NCBI GenBank assembly: GCA_023053545.1
Contig: JAKZAN010000057.1
Location: 124,001 to 188,000, forward strand
Source of the DNA: Lepidurus packardi
Lineage: Eukaryota > Arthropoda > Branchiopoda > Notostraca > Triopsidae
Direction: 5' to 3'
DNA length: 64,000 nt
Shown here: positions 43,372 to 54,508 of the stretch, piece after piece
How positions within the stretch are numbered: position 1 is the stretch's first letter
Layout: the number at the start of each line of letters is the position of its first letter
Made by a program: the position numbers and the translations under genes
Notes under the pieces: generated by a model
The model's input: only the letters and a program-made list of their open reading frames with translations
Databases searched by the model: none
Told to the model about the DNA's origin: nothing

Positions 43372-45336
43372 ATGCAAGGGGGCGTAGCCTTCATACGGGG
43401 TTTCTATTTGACTAGTACGCCATCTGTTGTTAGCCACGCTAACATTGCCTATCCTCTAGGGAAGCAGCGGTGTCCCCATCTATTATCGGAAAAAATCCTG
43501 GAACATGTGTATACCGGGGCCTTAAGGAGGCAATTTTTTATGCAGAACTTTAATTATGTCGCACCGGTTGAATTAAAAGCTTCGACAAGTAGTTCTTACC
43601 ATTATGTTCCTATTAGTGAAACCCTTCGAAGTCTGTTAGGTCAAGAATTAGTCCAGAGGTCGCTTGATAACAATTGTCCTGTTAACAAATTAGAAGACGT
43701 GATTTCTGACGTTTCTGATGGACTAGTATTTCAAGCTCTTCCACTGGAACGACAAAAGGGGATCCATATTCTCCTTTATACTGATGCATTTGAGGTTGTT
43801 TGCCCGATTGGCTACGCTGTAGCTAGGCATAAAGTTTTAGGTGTCTATATGGTTATAGCCAATTTGCCATACGACCTAAGATCTAGTGTCGAACAAATCC
43901 AGCTCGTGCTTTTGATAAAGGAGCAAGACTTCGATGTAATGACTCATTTGGGGAAACTTATTCAAGATCTTCTGAAATTAGAAGCTGATGGCTTTCTTGC
44001 TAACGGTGTGGTGTATCCCGTTACCTTGCTCGCTATTTTAGGGGACAATCTTGGGAGCCATACGATTGGCGGATTTGTTGAAAGCTTCTCTCACAACGAG
44101 TTTTACTGTAGGTTTTGCCTGGGTACTAGAAATGAGCGAGCTACCTTGGACATAATTAAGACTTCATCATTACGGACGAAAGAAAATTATGAGGCATCTT
44201 TAGAGCAACTTTTTGACCAGCACAGTAAAGATGGAATCAAGTTCAGTTCACCGTTCAATCAGTTAAATTATTTCCATGTCTGCAATCCAGGATTGCCGCC
44301 CTGCATTGCGCACGACCTTTTCGAAGGCATAGTCGCATATGATGTGCCTCTCTTTCTGAAGCAATTCGTTCGCATGGGCTGGTTCTCGAAAAAAATTTTA
44401 AACGACAAGATAGAAAATTTCAAGTACAAAGAATTGGACAAAAGGGATGCTCCAAGGCCCATTAATTTTCAGAAAGCGAGATTAGCCGGTAATGCAATTT
44501 CTTTGCGCAACTTTTTACGGTTTTTGCCAGTTATTTTAAGGAAACGGATAGTAGATTTTGACGACAAAACTTGGCGTGCGTTAATGCAACTGAAGAAAAT
44601 TGTTGAACTCTGCAGCGCGCCTTCGATTAGAAAACAACAACTGACACAGCTGAATATGACTATTCATGAGTATATGTACGCTCGATTGACATTATTTCCC
44701 AACGTCCCTTTACGTCCTAAGCATCACTTTGTCTGCCATTATCCAAGGCTTATAGAGCAACTAGGACCGCTAAGCAAATTGTCAACCTTAAGATTTGAAA
44801 CGAAGCACTCTTTCTTCAAGAATGTTATTCGTGCAACAGGAAACTTCAAAAACGTAACGAAAACGTTGTCAGAAAAGCATCAGCTTCTTCAATCTTACTT
44901 GCATGATCATGGTCTGTATGCACCCCAAACCGTATTAACTGGTAATTTCGAATCCTTAAACGCAGACTTTGTTAACCAAACTCTGCCTGCTAACGAGACC
45001 CAATGGCTCACAGGGAACAGTGTTGTTCTGCATGGTACTATGTATAAAACAGGAATGTGGTTAGCAGTTAGGAAGTTCGACCCTAATTTAGAGCATGTTT
45101 ACTTCGGCAAAATATGTTCAGTTTTTGTTTCTGAGTGTTTAAGTAACACGTGCTTTGAGCTAGATGAGATTTTGTTCTTTTGGGTGGAAGAGTTTGGAAT
45201 GTACACATTAGACACTACTGGCTCTGGGAGTAAGAAAATCGTACTTCACAAAGACCTTCTAGATTACAGTCCGTTACACACCTACCCAACAATTAACGGG
45301 GAAATTATTATACTCCCTAAGACATCTTACATTTAG
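43372..45336 (+). CDS. Tnp2-like transposase (animal type)
   Basis: A 654-aa open frame. Blocks: GIHILLYTDAFEVVCPIGYA (candidate catalytic Asp), KVLGVYMVIANLPYDLRSSV, LLAILGDNLGSHTIGGFVES followed by FYCRFCLG (zinc-knuckle-like), ACIAHDLFEGI-type block CIAHDLFEGIVAYDVPLF, and LRPKHHFVCHYPRLIEQLGP. Proteins like this are repeated in cnidarian, hemichordate and fish genomes; the order resembles Tnp2-type DDE proteins, but I cannot fix the superfamily. Intact over the frame shown; an upstream exon is possible. It is unrelated in detail to the split transposase at 30772. Confidence 0.6.
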   Translation: MQGGVAFIRGFYLTSTPSVVSHANIAYPLGKQRCPHLLSEKILEHVYTGALRRQFFMQNFNYVAPVELKASTSSSYHYVPISETLRSLLGQELVQRSLDNNCPVNKLEDVISDVSDGLVFQALPLERQKGIHILLYTDAFEVVCPIGYAVARHKVLGVYMVIANLPYDLRSSVEQIQLVLLIKEQDFDVMTHLGKLIQDLLKLEADGFLANGVVYPVTLLAILGDNLGSHTIGGFVESFSHNEFYCRFCLGTRNERATLDIIKTSSLRTKENYEASLEQLFDQHSKDGIKFSSPFNQLNYFHVCNPGLPPCIAHDLFEGIVAYDVPLFLKQFVRMGWFSKKILNDKIENFKYKELDKRDAPRPINFQKARLAGNAISLRNFLRFLPVILRKRIVDFDDKTWRALMQLKKIVELCSAPSIRKQQLTQLNMTIHEYMYARLTLFPNVPLRPKHHFVCHYPRLIEQLGPLSKLSTLRFETKHSFFKNVIRATGNFKNVTKTLSEKHQLLQSYLHDHGLYAPQTVLTGNFESLNADFVNQTLPANETQWLTGNSVVLHGTMYKTGMWLAVRKFDPNLEHVYFGKICSVFVSECLSNTCFELDEILFFWVEEFGMYTLDTTGSGSKKIVLHKDLLDYSPLHTYPTINGEIIILPKTSYI

Positions 45337-45584
45337 AAGGATACATCCCCCAAGTCCGAAATAAAGACTTCTATAACGGCGTGTCCTGAAAAGCGGATTT
45401 CCCGCTCGAACCAATCGAGTTTTCGGGTGTGCTGCTTAATTAGTGAGTGCTTTAATTGTACAAAAAATTAATCTTTAACGGCATTTGTTAAATGAAGCCC
45501 CACTGTACCTACGAAAATTAAATTTTATAATTGTAGTAATTAGCAAGTTAAAATTACGAAAGTTAAATCTTAGAAAAGTGAATA
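45337..45584. other. Transposon intergenic spacer
   Basis: Short AT-rich spacer between the transposase and the SAM-domain gene, same strand. Includes an AATAAA at 45360. Confidence 0.45.
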
Positions 45585-47331
45585 ATGCGTGTTTTGTATA
45601 GTATGGAGTCTTTTATAAAAGGAGCGCTCCCCGGGCTGACAAGCGAAGTACTAACCATGCTGGAGGAAAAGTTAGGGGAACTTGGAGTTGAAGACATAAG
45701 CGATTTGCGACTTATAGAAGATTTGAATGTGTTAATTCCTCCGCTCAAACTGATCCAAGGTACGAAACTACGTATGGCAGCTCAACAATTAAGTGAGTAA
45801 GTGGGACAAAGGGAACATGTAGTAATGTTTATTTGATTAGCTGTTAGAGACAACACGGATTTTGTTCAATCGTATGGTGGCAGTTCGGATGCCCAACCTA
45901 GCACCTCGTCCGCATCTCCTACTGACGATCGTACGCATACCGACTGGCTTGCGGAATTCAAAATTCCGTGGAACAAATGTAGCCCCCAAGTCTTAGAGGC
46001 ATGCTATCAGGGGAAAAGAATAATGGAAGAAGGAGTAACCCGTCAGTTTGTGAGAGATTTAGCCTATCAAATAGAGACGAAATGCAAAAACCCGTCCTTC
46101 TCAAGCATTAAACAAATCGCACTCCAGATTGCGAAAAAATTCCCTTTAACGTTCAGCGATCTCCCGCCCGGTCATGTTACTGTCCCTGAAGGATTTCATA
46201 AGTGTGATGTTCTGGCTAAGTCCATTTATAACCGTATGCATAACGAACTGAGGAAGTCAAATACGGGCCACGAAAAAAGACATTCCGCTCCCAAAACGAA
46301 ACTTTCGGTCCACACCACACACGGTTGTAAAGATTTTAACCCAGAGATGCCGGAAAATGAAACGGTGGCGAGCCAGGAGGCGAAAAAGAACGAATTAAAA
46401 CAGGAGTATTTGTTTCGAAGGCCGGACGAAGAAAGAGTGGGTCAGCTAATGGGTGAAACCTACTGGGCCCAGCGTAAAATGATTGAAGAGCAGGAATCTC
46501 GTGTTTCTTACGCCACGATGAAGACTGAATTTCCGTTCCTGTTTCAAGTGAGGTACAAGGCGTTTTTTATCACGTGTTTGCATTGTATTAATTATTTTGG
46601 TAACAGGTACATGTTTGGCCATTTAGAAAGAATTCTGCAAAAGACCGACCTGCTTGCGTCTGCGTATAGGAAGTTGGAATGCGAATCCAAATTTGTATGG
46701 TATATTGCACAGGAAGATGCAAAGAAAAAGTTGTCCTGTCTAGAAATACGTGAGATGTATGAGGAGGTCAAGCTCTACAATGCAGTGAACCCCGACTTAT
46801 CCGGCGCAATTCACGGCTGCGTCCCTCTTATTGGTTGCATATTCAGAGAGCCCATACGCGAGCTGTTTATCGTGGCTGACGTAAATAACTTACTTATTTT
46901 GCTTCATATAAATAGTGTATATACTTAGGATTTCGAAACTGCTATACCAAAAATGCCTTGCAATCCGTGCGTTATTGCAATAGGAGAACGATTGCTACAG
47001 GCCAACAATTACATTGTCGCAGTTGAGAAGGAGCGTATAAGGGAATGCTCAAATTTGAAGGAGGCCACCCTAGCAGCTTTTGCATTATACTTTGTCTTTT
47101 GGCTTCAGTATCCATCGAAAATGCAGGCAACTATGGAATTTCTTGAAAGGTAGTTCAATTAAGTTAATATTACCCATAACTATAAAAAAATAATAATTAT
47201 TTTTTTACAGGGATATCTTCCAGATTGATGATGTACGAGGAACGAAAGCAGCGAAGAAGAAAACTGTGACGCGTCATGTGAAGCTTGTGAGGTACGACAA
47301 CAAGAAAGCGGAACATCCTTCCATGCTATGA
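45585..47331 (+). CDS. SAM-domain partner protein, multi-exon
   Basis: The first exon starts at 45585 and encodes a SAM-like helical domain (LEEKLGELGVEDISDLRLIE...LKLIQGTKLRMAAQQL). After a short intron the frame resumes near 45841 with acidic Ser/Thr-rich sequence, WLAEFKIPWNKCSPQVLEAC, then a conserved body (QIALQIAKKFPLTFSDL; NELRKSN; RRPDEERVGQLMGETYWAQR; ATMKTEFPFLF). Further exons are at about 46606-46890, 46930-47150 and 47210-47331 (ending HPSML). The layout matches 'SAM domain-containing protein 3-like' repeated proteins in animal genomes. Beside a transposase on the same strand it is probably the second gene of one transposon. Exon borders are approximate. Confidence 0.6.
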
Positions 47332-47904
47332 GATTCCTTCGACTATGGATTTGATTACTATGAGTGTTTTCTTTGTTATTAGAATTATGTTCCCCACGTT
47401 TTGTAAACAGAAATATGTTATATGGGTATTTCAACTTCGAAACTGTCAAACTGCTGAGCACCTTTAACTGACAAACAGCCTTAGGACTTAGATTCAAAAT
47501 TCCTTTTTTTCCTTAGCCCGGGATGAGAAAACAAAGGAATTTTGAATCTAAGTCATAAGGCTTTTTGTCAATTAGGTCTCAGCATTGTACAATATTTTGT
47601 TCTTTTCCCCAAACCTATAAATTCCAAAGAAAGAGAACAGTCTGAAAGATAGCCGCCCATTTAGTTTACAAGTGTTAATGAGTTTGCATTTGGACCAAAT
47701 ATTTGCCACAAAAATCCACAATAATGGATTCGAAAATACAAATTATGTTGTTATCTTACAACGCACAAAGCAAGCAGATTTACAATATTAATGTAAAGAA
47801 TACAAAAAACTTTCGTATAGTAGTTTTAAAGCTACACCCGTAATTTAATTATTATTTTTTGCGAAAACACAACAGAATCTCGTAAAAGTACGGTTTCACT
47901 GGGT
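47332..47904. other. Non-coding, with a palindromic insert
   Basis: AT-rich sequence downstream of the SAM-domain gene. Apart from the hairpin at 47468-47570 no feature is seen. Confidence 0.45.
47468..47570. repeat. Imperfect palindrome, about 103 bp
   Basis: Arms TGACAAACAGCCTTAGGACT... and its complement ending ...AAGGCTTTTTGTCA pair over about 40 bp around a central CCTTAGCCCGGGATGAG. Could be a foldback MITE or a replication-derived inverted duplication. Confidence 0.8.
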
Positions 47905-48195
47905 AAATCTACATCAGCTTCTTGTAACAAATAAAAGTACGATTTATTGTAAAATAGCAAAATGTGCACTTAACAGGGTTACAATTTTTTTTTGTGATTT
48001 TACATTAAACCATGTGGGCAATTTTACAGAAGTGATCGTGAAATCTACAAAAATCTACATCAGCTGCTTGTAACAAAGAAAACAAAGATTTATTGTAAAA
48101 TAGCAAAATTTGCACTAAACAGGGTTAAAATTTTTTTTTTGATTTTACATTAAACCAAGTGGTCACTTTTACAGAAGTGATCGTGAAATGTACAA
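47905..48195. repeat. Tandem duplication, two units of about 146 bp
   Basis: Both units start AAATCTACATCAGCT.CTTG and contain TTTATTGTAAAATAGCAAAA, AACAGGGTTA and ACAGAAGTGATCGTGAAAT. They differ at several positions. AT-rich, no coding. Confidence 0.85.
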
Positions 48196-48743
48196 AAAAT
48201 ATTAGTAGTAGAAGTTACAAACACTAATCATAAAAAAATAAAAAGTTTTTGTTATGTTGTTACGGCGTATTTTTGTAGATTTACATGGGTATTTGTAAAA
48301 GGTTTTATAAAAACTTTAGTATTAAGTTTAACGAACTTCATAGTAAATTTCTGTAGAAGAAAAAGTTTGTGTTAAAAATTATGCACAAGAATTTTGTTGT
48401 AAAAAAACATTATTTTTTTACAGTGCATCCATCTCAGTGTCAGTCACACATAATACTACCATCGAGGAAGTTCTAACCTTTAATTTATCAAAAAAAAAGG
48501 ATTGTTACTAACTGAAAAAAACTTACATAACAGTAAAGTGAAGTTAGTCTGAAAAAAAATCGAATTAGTCGTGAATGGGTCAAAATAAGAACTTGATCTT
48601 ATAAGATATTGATCTCAAATCACACGTAAATAAGTGCAAACGTTAAGAACAGAAGTAACGAGAATCTCGATTGCAAATCACAACCACCATATCAAAGCTT
48701 AACGGGCGCAACGTAAGTAATTTTGTTACACATTCTCCTTGTA
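48196..48743. other. AT-rich, no gene seen
   Basis: AT-rich interior of the Helentron with nothing recognisable. Confidence 0.45.
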
Positions 48744-48914
48744 CAGTCATGAGCAAAAAAAACTGCTCAGGCAAACCACAGAAGTCCAATTAAGCCTCGT
48801 TAGGCTGGTTTACCTTCATTAAAAGGTATACCTTCATTGAAGGGAAATCAGCCTAGAGAGGCCGAGTTAGCCCCCTGTGGTTTTGCCTGAGCAGTTTTTT
48901 TTGGCTCATGACTG
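48744..48914. mobile_element. 171-bp Tc1/mariner-type MITE
   Basis: TA at 48742-48743 and 48915-48916 flanks inverted ends CAGTCATGAGC...AAAAAAACTGCTCAGGC. The next segment AAACCACAGAAGTC.AATTAAGCCTC is nearly the same as the subterminal sequence of the mariner at 1976-3983. No coding. It looks like a non-autonomous relative of that mariner. Confidence 0.88.
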
Positions 48915-48916
48915 TA

Positions 48917-49303
48917 CTTACATTCATTTTAACCACCATAAACAGCACAAAATCATCAACAAACAAACTTACACTACAATTAGAAATTCTCTCTTATTTT
49001 AAAGTCACATGTAGCACCTTTTACCTATACCCATCAACCATCCACTGTCCTTAACATTTTTGCATTCTTTCTACAACTAACCTTCCTACCTAATTAAAAT
49101 TACCTTCAATACAAATACAGTAACAAAGTTAAACAACTATAACCCTCATCTTCATACACCCAAACGAGATACCTTATTTATTTTTAACAACTTAGCCATA
49201 TTTAATGTTAACTGACGTCAAAAAATACCGCAAAAGTAAATAGCTATAACTCTACGTAGCTACCATCTACGCTACCTAAACATTCCTTTTCTCTTCCTAC
49301 TAC
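48917..49303. other. C/A-biased AT-rich sequence
   Basis: No gene; plus strand is poor in G, like other inner Helentron stretches at 50570-51250 and 62200-63100. Confidence 0.45.
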
Positions 49304-49618
49304 CTCGCCAACAGTGTTTCTCATCTTTTCCAAAAGATAAGATAAGATAAGATAAGATAAGATATTTTTGATATCTTTGGCATATCTTTCATCTTGATGT
49401 GAAATTTGAAAAAAAAATGGTATCTTTATCTGTTTCTGATTAATAAAAGTAGAAAAAAGATAAAAGATAAGATAAGATAAGATAAGATATTTTTTAAATT
49501 TTTTTCCATCTAGCGTTACAATTTTGTTGTTCAAAGTCACGGAATGACTTTGAATAAAATTTCGTAGCCTAGTGAGAGCTGTTTTTTTCTAAGCCAGCGC
49601 TCGGGCTCACATTCTCTC

Positions 49619-49861
49619 TTGGATGGCGCAGTGGAATCCACGAAACCACTTGGCTATTGGAAATGTAATCGAGCTCGATTCCCTATTCTCAGTGGAATCG
49701 CTCGAGACGCTATTTCTGTGGCAGCATCTTCGGGATCTATTGAGCGCAATTTCAGTGTTGCCACTGACATTCTTTCCTCGAAGCGCAACAATATCAAGCC
49801 CGACCTTTTCTCAAAATTGATGCTGATAAAATGCAATGCAAAGTACCTTAACGATATCTAA
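49619..49861 (+). pseudogene. hAT transposase C-terminal (dimerisation) fragment
   Basis: Reads GYWKCNRARFPILSGIARDA, AASSGSIERNFSVATDILSS and NNIKPDLFSKLMLIKCN, the hATC signature. Only this end of the gene is retained; it lies just inside the left repeat of its element, in plus orientation. Confidence 0.85.
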
Positions 49862-49934
49862 TTTATTAATACTGAATTACCTCACTGAGGTAACCTCACC
49901 TCAGGTAACCTATTATTCCTGCTAAACAAAAAAA

Positions 49935-50250
49935 AACGAAACGAAAATGTCCTGTCTGTGCTCGCTATAATGCTCGTTCCTTTAGTGAACCTACCGGTCT
50001 TCTTTCTTTTGATCGATGTACAGCGTCTATTCCATTTGAAGTATGCTGAGTTGATTTTGCTGGCCCAATAATCATTCAGCAGGAAGTTTCATTCAGCAAT
50101 AATCATTCCCGCGTGAAATCTTATATTTGTCTTTTTACGTGTGCAACCACCCGTGCTGTACATTTGGAGCTTGTGTTAGACATGAGTGCCTTTTCTTTTA
50201 TAAGCGCTTTCAGATGTTTTATTTCTCGACGAGGTAATACACTAGTGGAA
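49935..50250 (+). pseudogene. BEL/Pao-type integrase fragment
   Basis: CPVCARYNARSF (zinc-binding end), then after a TGA stop VDFAGPI and SYICLFTCATTRAVHLELV, the start of a retroviral-type integrase core as in BEL/Pao elements. It is bounded on both sides by copies of CCTCAGGTAACCT. No LTR is visible. Confidence 0.75.
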
Positions 50251-50569
50251 CTCTTAAAACCAACAGTTGTTCGGATTCAACATAACATTTACCTCAGGTA
50301 ACCTCACCCCTCACTTGGAAAATACAGAAAAGTGTCTCTTAAAATTTGCATTTTTATATAATTATCTTATCTTATATCTTATCTTTTAAGATTTTTTATT
50401 GGGGCAAAAACATCTTATCTTATCTGGGTTTTTTTAAGATAGTATCTTTATCTTAGGGTTTTGAAATAAAAAAAAAGTATCTTTTATCTTTATCTTATCT
50501 TTTTTATTTTAAGATAAGTTATCTTTATCTTTTCTCTAAAAAAAAAAGATGAGAAACACTGCTCGCCAA

Positions 50570-51270
50570 TAGCCAAACCTAAACTGGTTTCAATAAATAT
50601 TGGAGACTTAAAAAGGCTACAACCCTCCTTATTTATCCAACCTACCTCAAGTCTCTTTATCTTTTTTTCTGCAATCTACCCTAGCTAAACCTAAACCGTA
50701 TTCAGTAAATATCGAAAAGTTAAACGGCAAACCCTCACCATCCACTCTCAGACAGCTTTCCTTTTTTAACCCTACAACTTAGCCTACCAAAACTTAAACT
50801 GACTTCAATAAATAAAAAGTTAAACAGATTTAACTCTACCTATTATCCACTCCACCTCAGCTCAGTTATCCTATAAGTATAATTCCACTAAATAACTATA
50901 ATTCCTCTCCACATAGATAGAAATATAATTTTTATCATCAAACGCAGTACAAGTCGAACATTAAGAACTTCAACAGAGAATCCACATAAAAATAGTATAC
51001 ACAACCAAAACCTCTCCATTCGTTTTGATTACATAAGTAAGACAAATACAAACAAAGAAAAAAATATTCTGTTTATACAAACTAACCACTTATGACTGTC
51101 TTGTCGAACATTTTGTTTTTTCATTGACTTCGCAAATGAAAAACCTTCCATAAACAAACAACAAACAACATAACATTTACACAAAAAAATGTATAATACT
51201 TCTCATTTAATCCACCCCGGACATAGGTCCGGCATCTATCTTTCTATACTAGGTGCTGCTTCCCTCAAAA
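50570..51270. other. AT-rich, G-poor spacer upstream of the RPA-like gene
   Basis: No gene. Words such as AACCTAAAC and TCAATAAATA recur at 50570-50830. The promoter of the RPA-like gene would lie at its right end. Confidence 0.45.
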
Positions 51271-52115
51271 ATGACTACGCCAATTGCTACAGGATTCATC
51301 CAAGAAGTCAGTGGTCTAAGAAACAGCATCTCGCCCTCTAAATCCGGTGACAAAATCAATAAACACTTCCGCTTCTTCCTTCAAACTTCCGAAACCACAC
51401 ATGAAGAATGCATTTGTTTTGCCGAAGGAGCTTACTCCAGGATACACCGCTATGAAAATACGAAGACTCCTGTAGAAATCTATCCACCACCAAAACCCCA
51501 GCAACAACCAGGAATTTCAAACCCAAGCAAGCATGCAAGATACGATATCATAAAAATATCACACGCGGTTCAGATAAAAGAATGCAAAAATCCTCCTCAA
51601 TATCCCTTTACGAAGAGAACACTAGTGGATGGTACAATTCAAGATTGCTTCACTTTCAATCAGCGATTCCGCATAAAAGTCACGGTGACAAACATAATTC
51701 AAGCAGAAAGTGCAAAAGCCCACAAGATAGTCAAAATAGCGGATCATTCTGCCCAAAGTCATTTCTGCTTATGGCCAAATCAAACACACGAGCTTGAAGT
51801 AGGATGCACATATTTCATAACAGATGTTAGAGCCAATGAAGATTTTAACAACATCACACTAACACAACACTCGGAAGTAAGCAAAGTAAATTCACCCACT
51901 ACTCCAACAATTGCTCCAACAAATGAAGAATCCCCCAAAACGGAATTATCACACTTCGACTACACCAGTGTGTCACTCGTTCACTCTTGCATTGCGTGTA
52001 ATAAACCCCTCTATGGCATTCGGTAAGCCCCAAAACTATTTGATATACAACAGAAAACGGACTTGACTGATAGCCTAAAAGACGACCCGTAAAAATCTAT
52101 CGTAACGCTATCAAG

Positions 52116-52350
52116 TTGTATCAAACCTTCTTTCAAACGCTATCAAGTTGTATCAAAACTTCTATCAACTGCTATCAACTTGTATCAAAACTTCTATCAA
52201 CTGCTATCAACTTGTATCAAACTCCACCTAGTGTATCAACTTCGAACAAGTTGTATCAAACTTTCTCTTCTGTGTTTTCAAGTGCTATCAACTCACCGAT
52301 TTTGTACAAGTTTGTCTCGCCTGGCCCGGGCCAGGCTCGCTTCAAGGGAC
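52116..52350. repeat. Left terminal-repeat subarray of the IS3EU-like element
   Basis: Tandem units of 25-31 bp with GCTATCAACTTGTATCAAA, then CCTGGCCCGGGCCAGG. The mirror copy is at 59660-59940; that copy has an extra insert of about 40 bp near 59725-59765. Confidence 0.9.
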
Positions 52351-52696
52351 GGCCATTTTGTTGTTAGCTGTGACAACAGCTTATATCGTCCAGACTTTAG
52401 CCTTGTTTTTGAATGACGATTGTTTTTCGTATTCTTAATAAGACTAATAGTGTCCTGTTTCTTAATAAGACTAGTAGTAATAGTTACCTGTCCAATAATA
52501 GTGAAGACAAAGAAGATTTTTACTAAGTCTTATAGTGAAAAAAAAACAACACTTCTAAGAAAGTGTTGTTTAAATTAATTGGTAAGTTTTTAGAAGAGGA
52601 CAGTTTGATATTACTATTATTTTTATAATACTCTTTCCGGTTTGGGATCCCGCGCTTTTTCAATACTTTTAACTTCATTTGAAGAAAACGATTAAC

Positions 52697-54426
52697 ATGG
52701 ACGAATTCACGGATTTTTTCGAAAGTTTGCGAACTAAGATACCTTACTGGCGTGAATCCTACCCAACGGATGATGCTACGTTGGTTGAGCGCACTGTTTC
52801 TGATATCGAGTCTTATTATCGCGCAATTAGTGGGTTACTACTGCGAAAGGTTAGTGCGTTTATGATTTAAACAAATTAATCTATTTTCTGGCGACTGCCA
52901 TTCAGGAAGCATTTACTCCTCCTGTCGTTGCGACACTTGAAAGTTTACTTGATGGTGTTAGTGCCGCGCTGGAAATCTGGAAGTCGTTACCAGTAGCCAC
53001 CAGCTCGTGTTGCGCTTTGTATTTTGCTCCGAATAAGCAACGTACACTTCACGATGGCGGTAATGGGAGACCCAGGTACTTGATTTTACAAGAACAAGTT
53101 CAAGAACTCTGCTCTTTCGGTAAGCTAGGATATTTAAAAGTAAATGCAATAGCCCCGTCATTTCGATATAGGTTTTAACTGTAAACAGATTGCGGGGATG
53201 CTAGGAGTCTCGCGTAATACTATGTCTCGTCGCTTTGCCGAATGGGGGTTACAAAGGAAATTTAGGTAATTGTGTTGTTTTAAATGACTTGCTCGTTTTT
53301 GTACTTTTAGTACGTCCATTACCTAGGTTTTCGAATGTTTCCGACGCTGAATTGATCAACGTAATTCGAGAAATTCATCTTGACCATCGACATTTAGGAT
53401 GTACCGTGCTTTATGGGCTTCTACGTGCAAGAGGTTTGCACATACAACGAGACAGAGTCCATTCAGCCCTTCGCCAATGTGATCCGCTTAATGTAACGTT
53501 TCTAACTTCTTTTTTATTCGTGTTAGTTGTATTTTATTGCCTCTCAGGTTCGAAGGAGATGGGGTGCGCTGGTGACCCGAAAAAAATATTCGGTGAAGGG
53601 TGCCAATTCTCTCTGGCATATAGATGGCCATCATTCTTTGATTCGCTGGGGCATCGTAATCCATGGTGGCATAGATGGCTTTTCTCGGCTCGTTGTGTTC
53701 CTTTCTGCGAGCGGAAACAACCGTGCCGCTACTGTGTTGAAGCGTTTTGAAGAAGCTGCCGAGAGCTACGGTTATCCTTCACGAGTGAGAAGTGACAAAG
53801 GGCTAGAAAATGTCTTAGTTTGTCGACGAATGGTCGAAGTACGCGGTGTTGGTCGGCGAAGTTTTATTACGGGACGCAGCGTTCACAATCAGAGGATTGA
53901 ACGTCTTTGGCGCGATGTGTACCGTTGCTTCGTTATCACGTACTATTCCCTATTTTACCATTTCGAACATTCGCAGATACTCGACCCATCGAACCCGTAT
54001 CACATTTTTGCTCTACGCTACGTCTTCTTGCCAAGAATTAACGCGGGACTTAAAAGATTTCGACAAGGATGGAACTTCCATAAACTTCGCACGGAACGTA
54101 ATTGGAGCCCTAATATGATATGGGTAAATAACATGATTAGCCTTGCCGAAGAGCCTGACGAGGTTGACGACAGTTATGGAGTCGATGATGACGGTCCAGC
54201 TGACCCAGAATTGGACAATTACAATGAAGCCTCCGAGGATGAAGCAATTAACGAAACTGCGGATTACCCGTGTCCCATGAGTGGCGAGAATTACCGTCTA
54301 CTTTGCGAACATATTAATCCTCTGAAAATCTCTACAAATCATGCGCAAGATGTTTTCGAGGAAGTTTTGAATTATTTGGAAACCTTGCGTGAGAATAACG
54401 ATTTCGTCATGTTGCCGCGAGTGTAA
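52697..54426 (+). CDS. Integrase-like transposase (rve family) with HTH
   Basis: Exons include 52697-52849 (MDEFTDFFESLRTKIPYW), 52906-53119, 53172-53265 (helix-turn-helix: IAGMLGVSRNTMSRRFAEWG), one from about 53311 (SDAELINVIREIHLDH...LGCTVLYGLLRARG) and a long exon with the catalytic core: SLWHIDGHH, GGIDGFSRLVVFL, RVRSDKGLEN and HNQRIERLWRDV, i.e. D-D-E. A tail rich in Asp/Glu follows. This is the animal 'integrase core domain' family with an IS3-like layout. The junction 53265/53311 is one nucleotide out of phase, either a small indel or a different splice site. It is first in line of the two element genes. Confidence 0.8.
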
Positions 54427-54508
54427 GTTTCCCCGCAACTGTTAGCTTCTTGGCGCTGGACGGGTAAACACGTTTTTGCTCCAAGTTTTAATACCAAAAT
54501 ATCTCGTG

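Larger units (their letters stand above)
49312..50561. mobile_element. Small hAT element with GATAA-repeat ends, 1250 bp
   Basis: Inverted ends CAGTGTTTCTCATCTTTT and AAAAAAGATGAGAAACACTG are flanked by identical 8-bp duplications CTCGCCAA (49304-49311 and 50562-50569). Next to each end are long runs of GATAA units (forward at 49337-49362 and 49460-49490, complementary at 50350-50530). The interior has a hAT C-terminal fragment and a BEL-type integrase fragment. It encodes no full transposase. Confidence 0.92.

Noticed and set aside
49330-49500. CRISPR-like regular GATAA repeats
   Set aside because: The units are 5-bp tandem repeats without spacers and belong to the ends of a hAT element with a clear 8-bp duplication.
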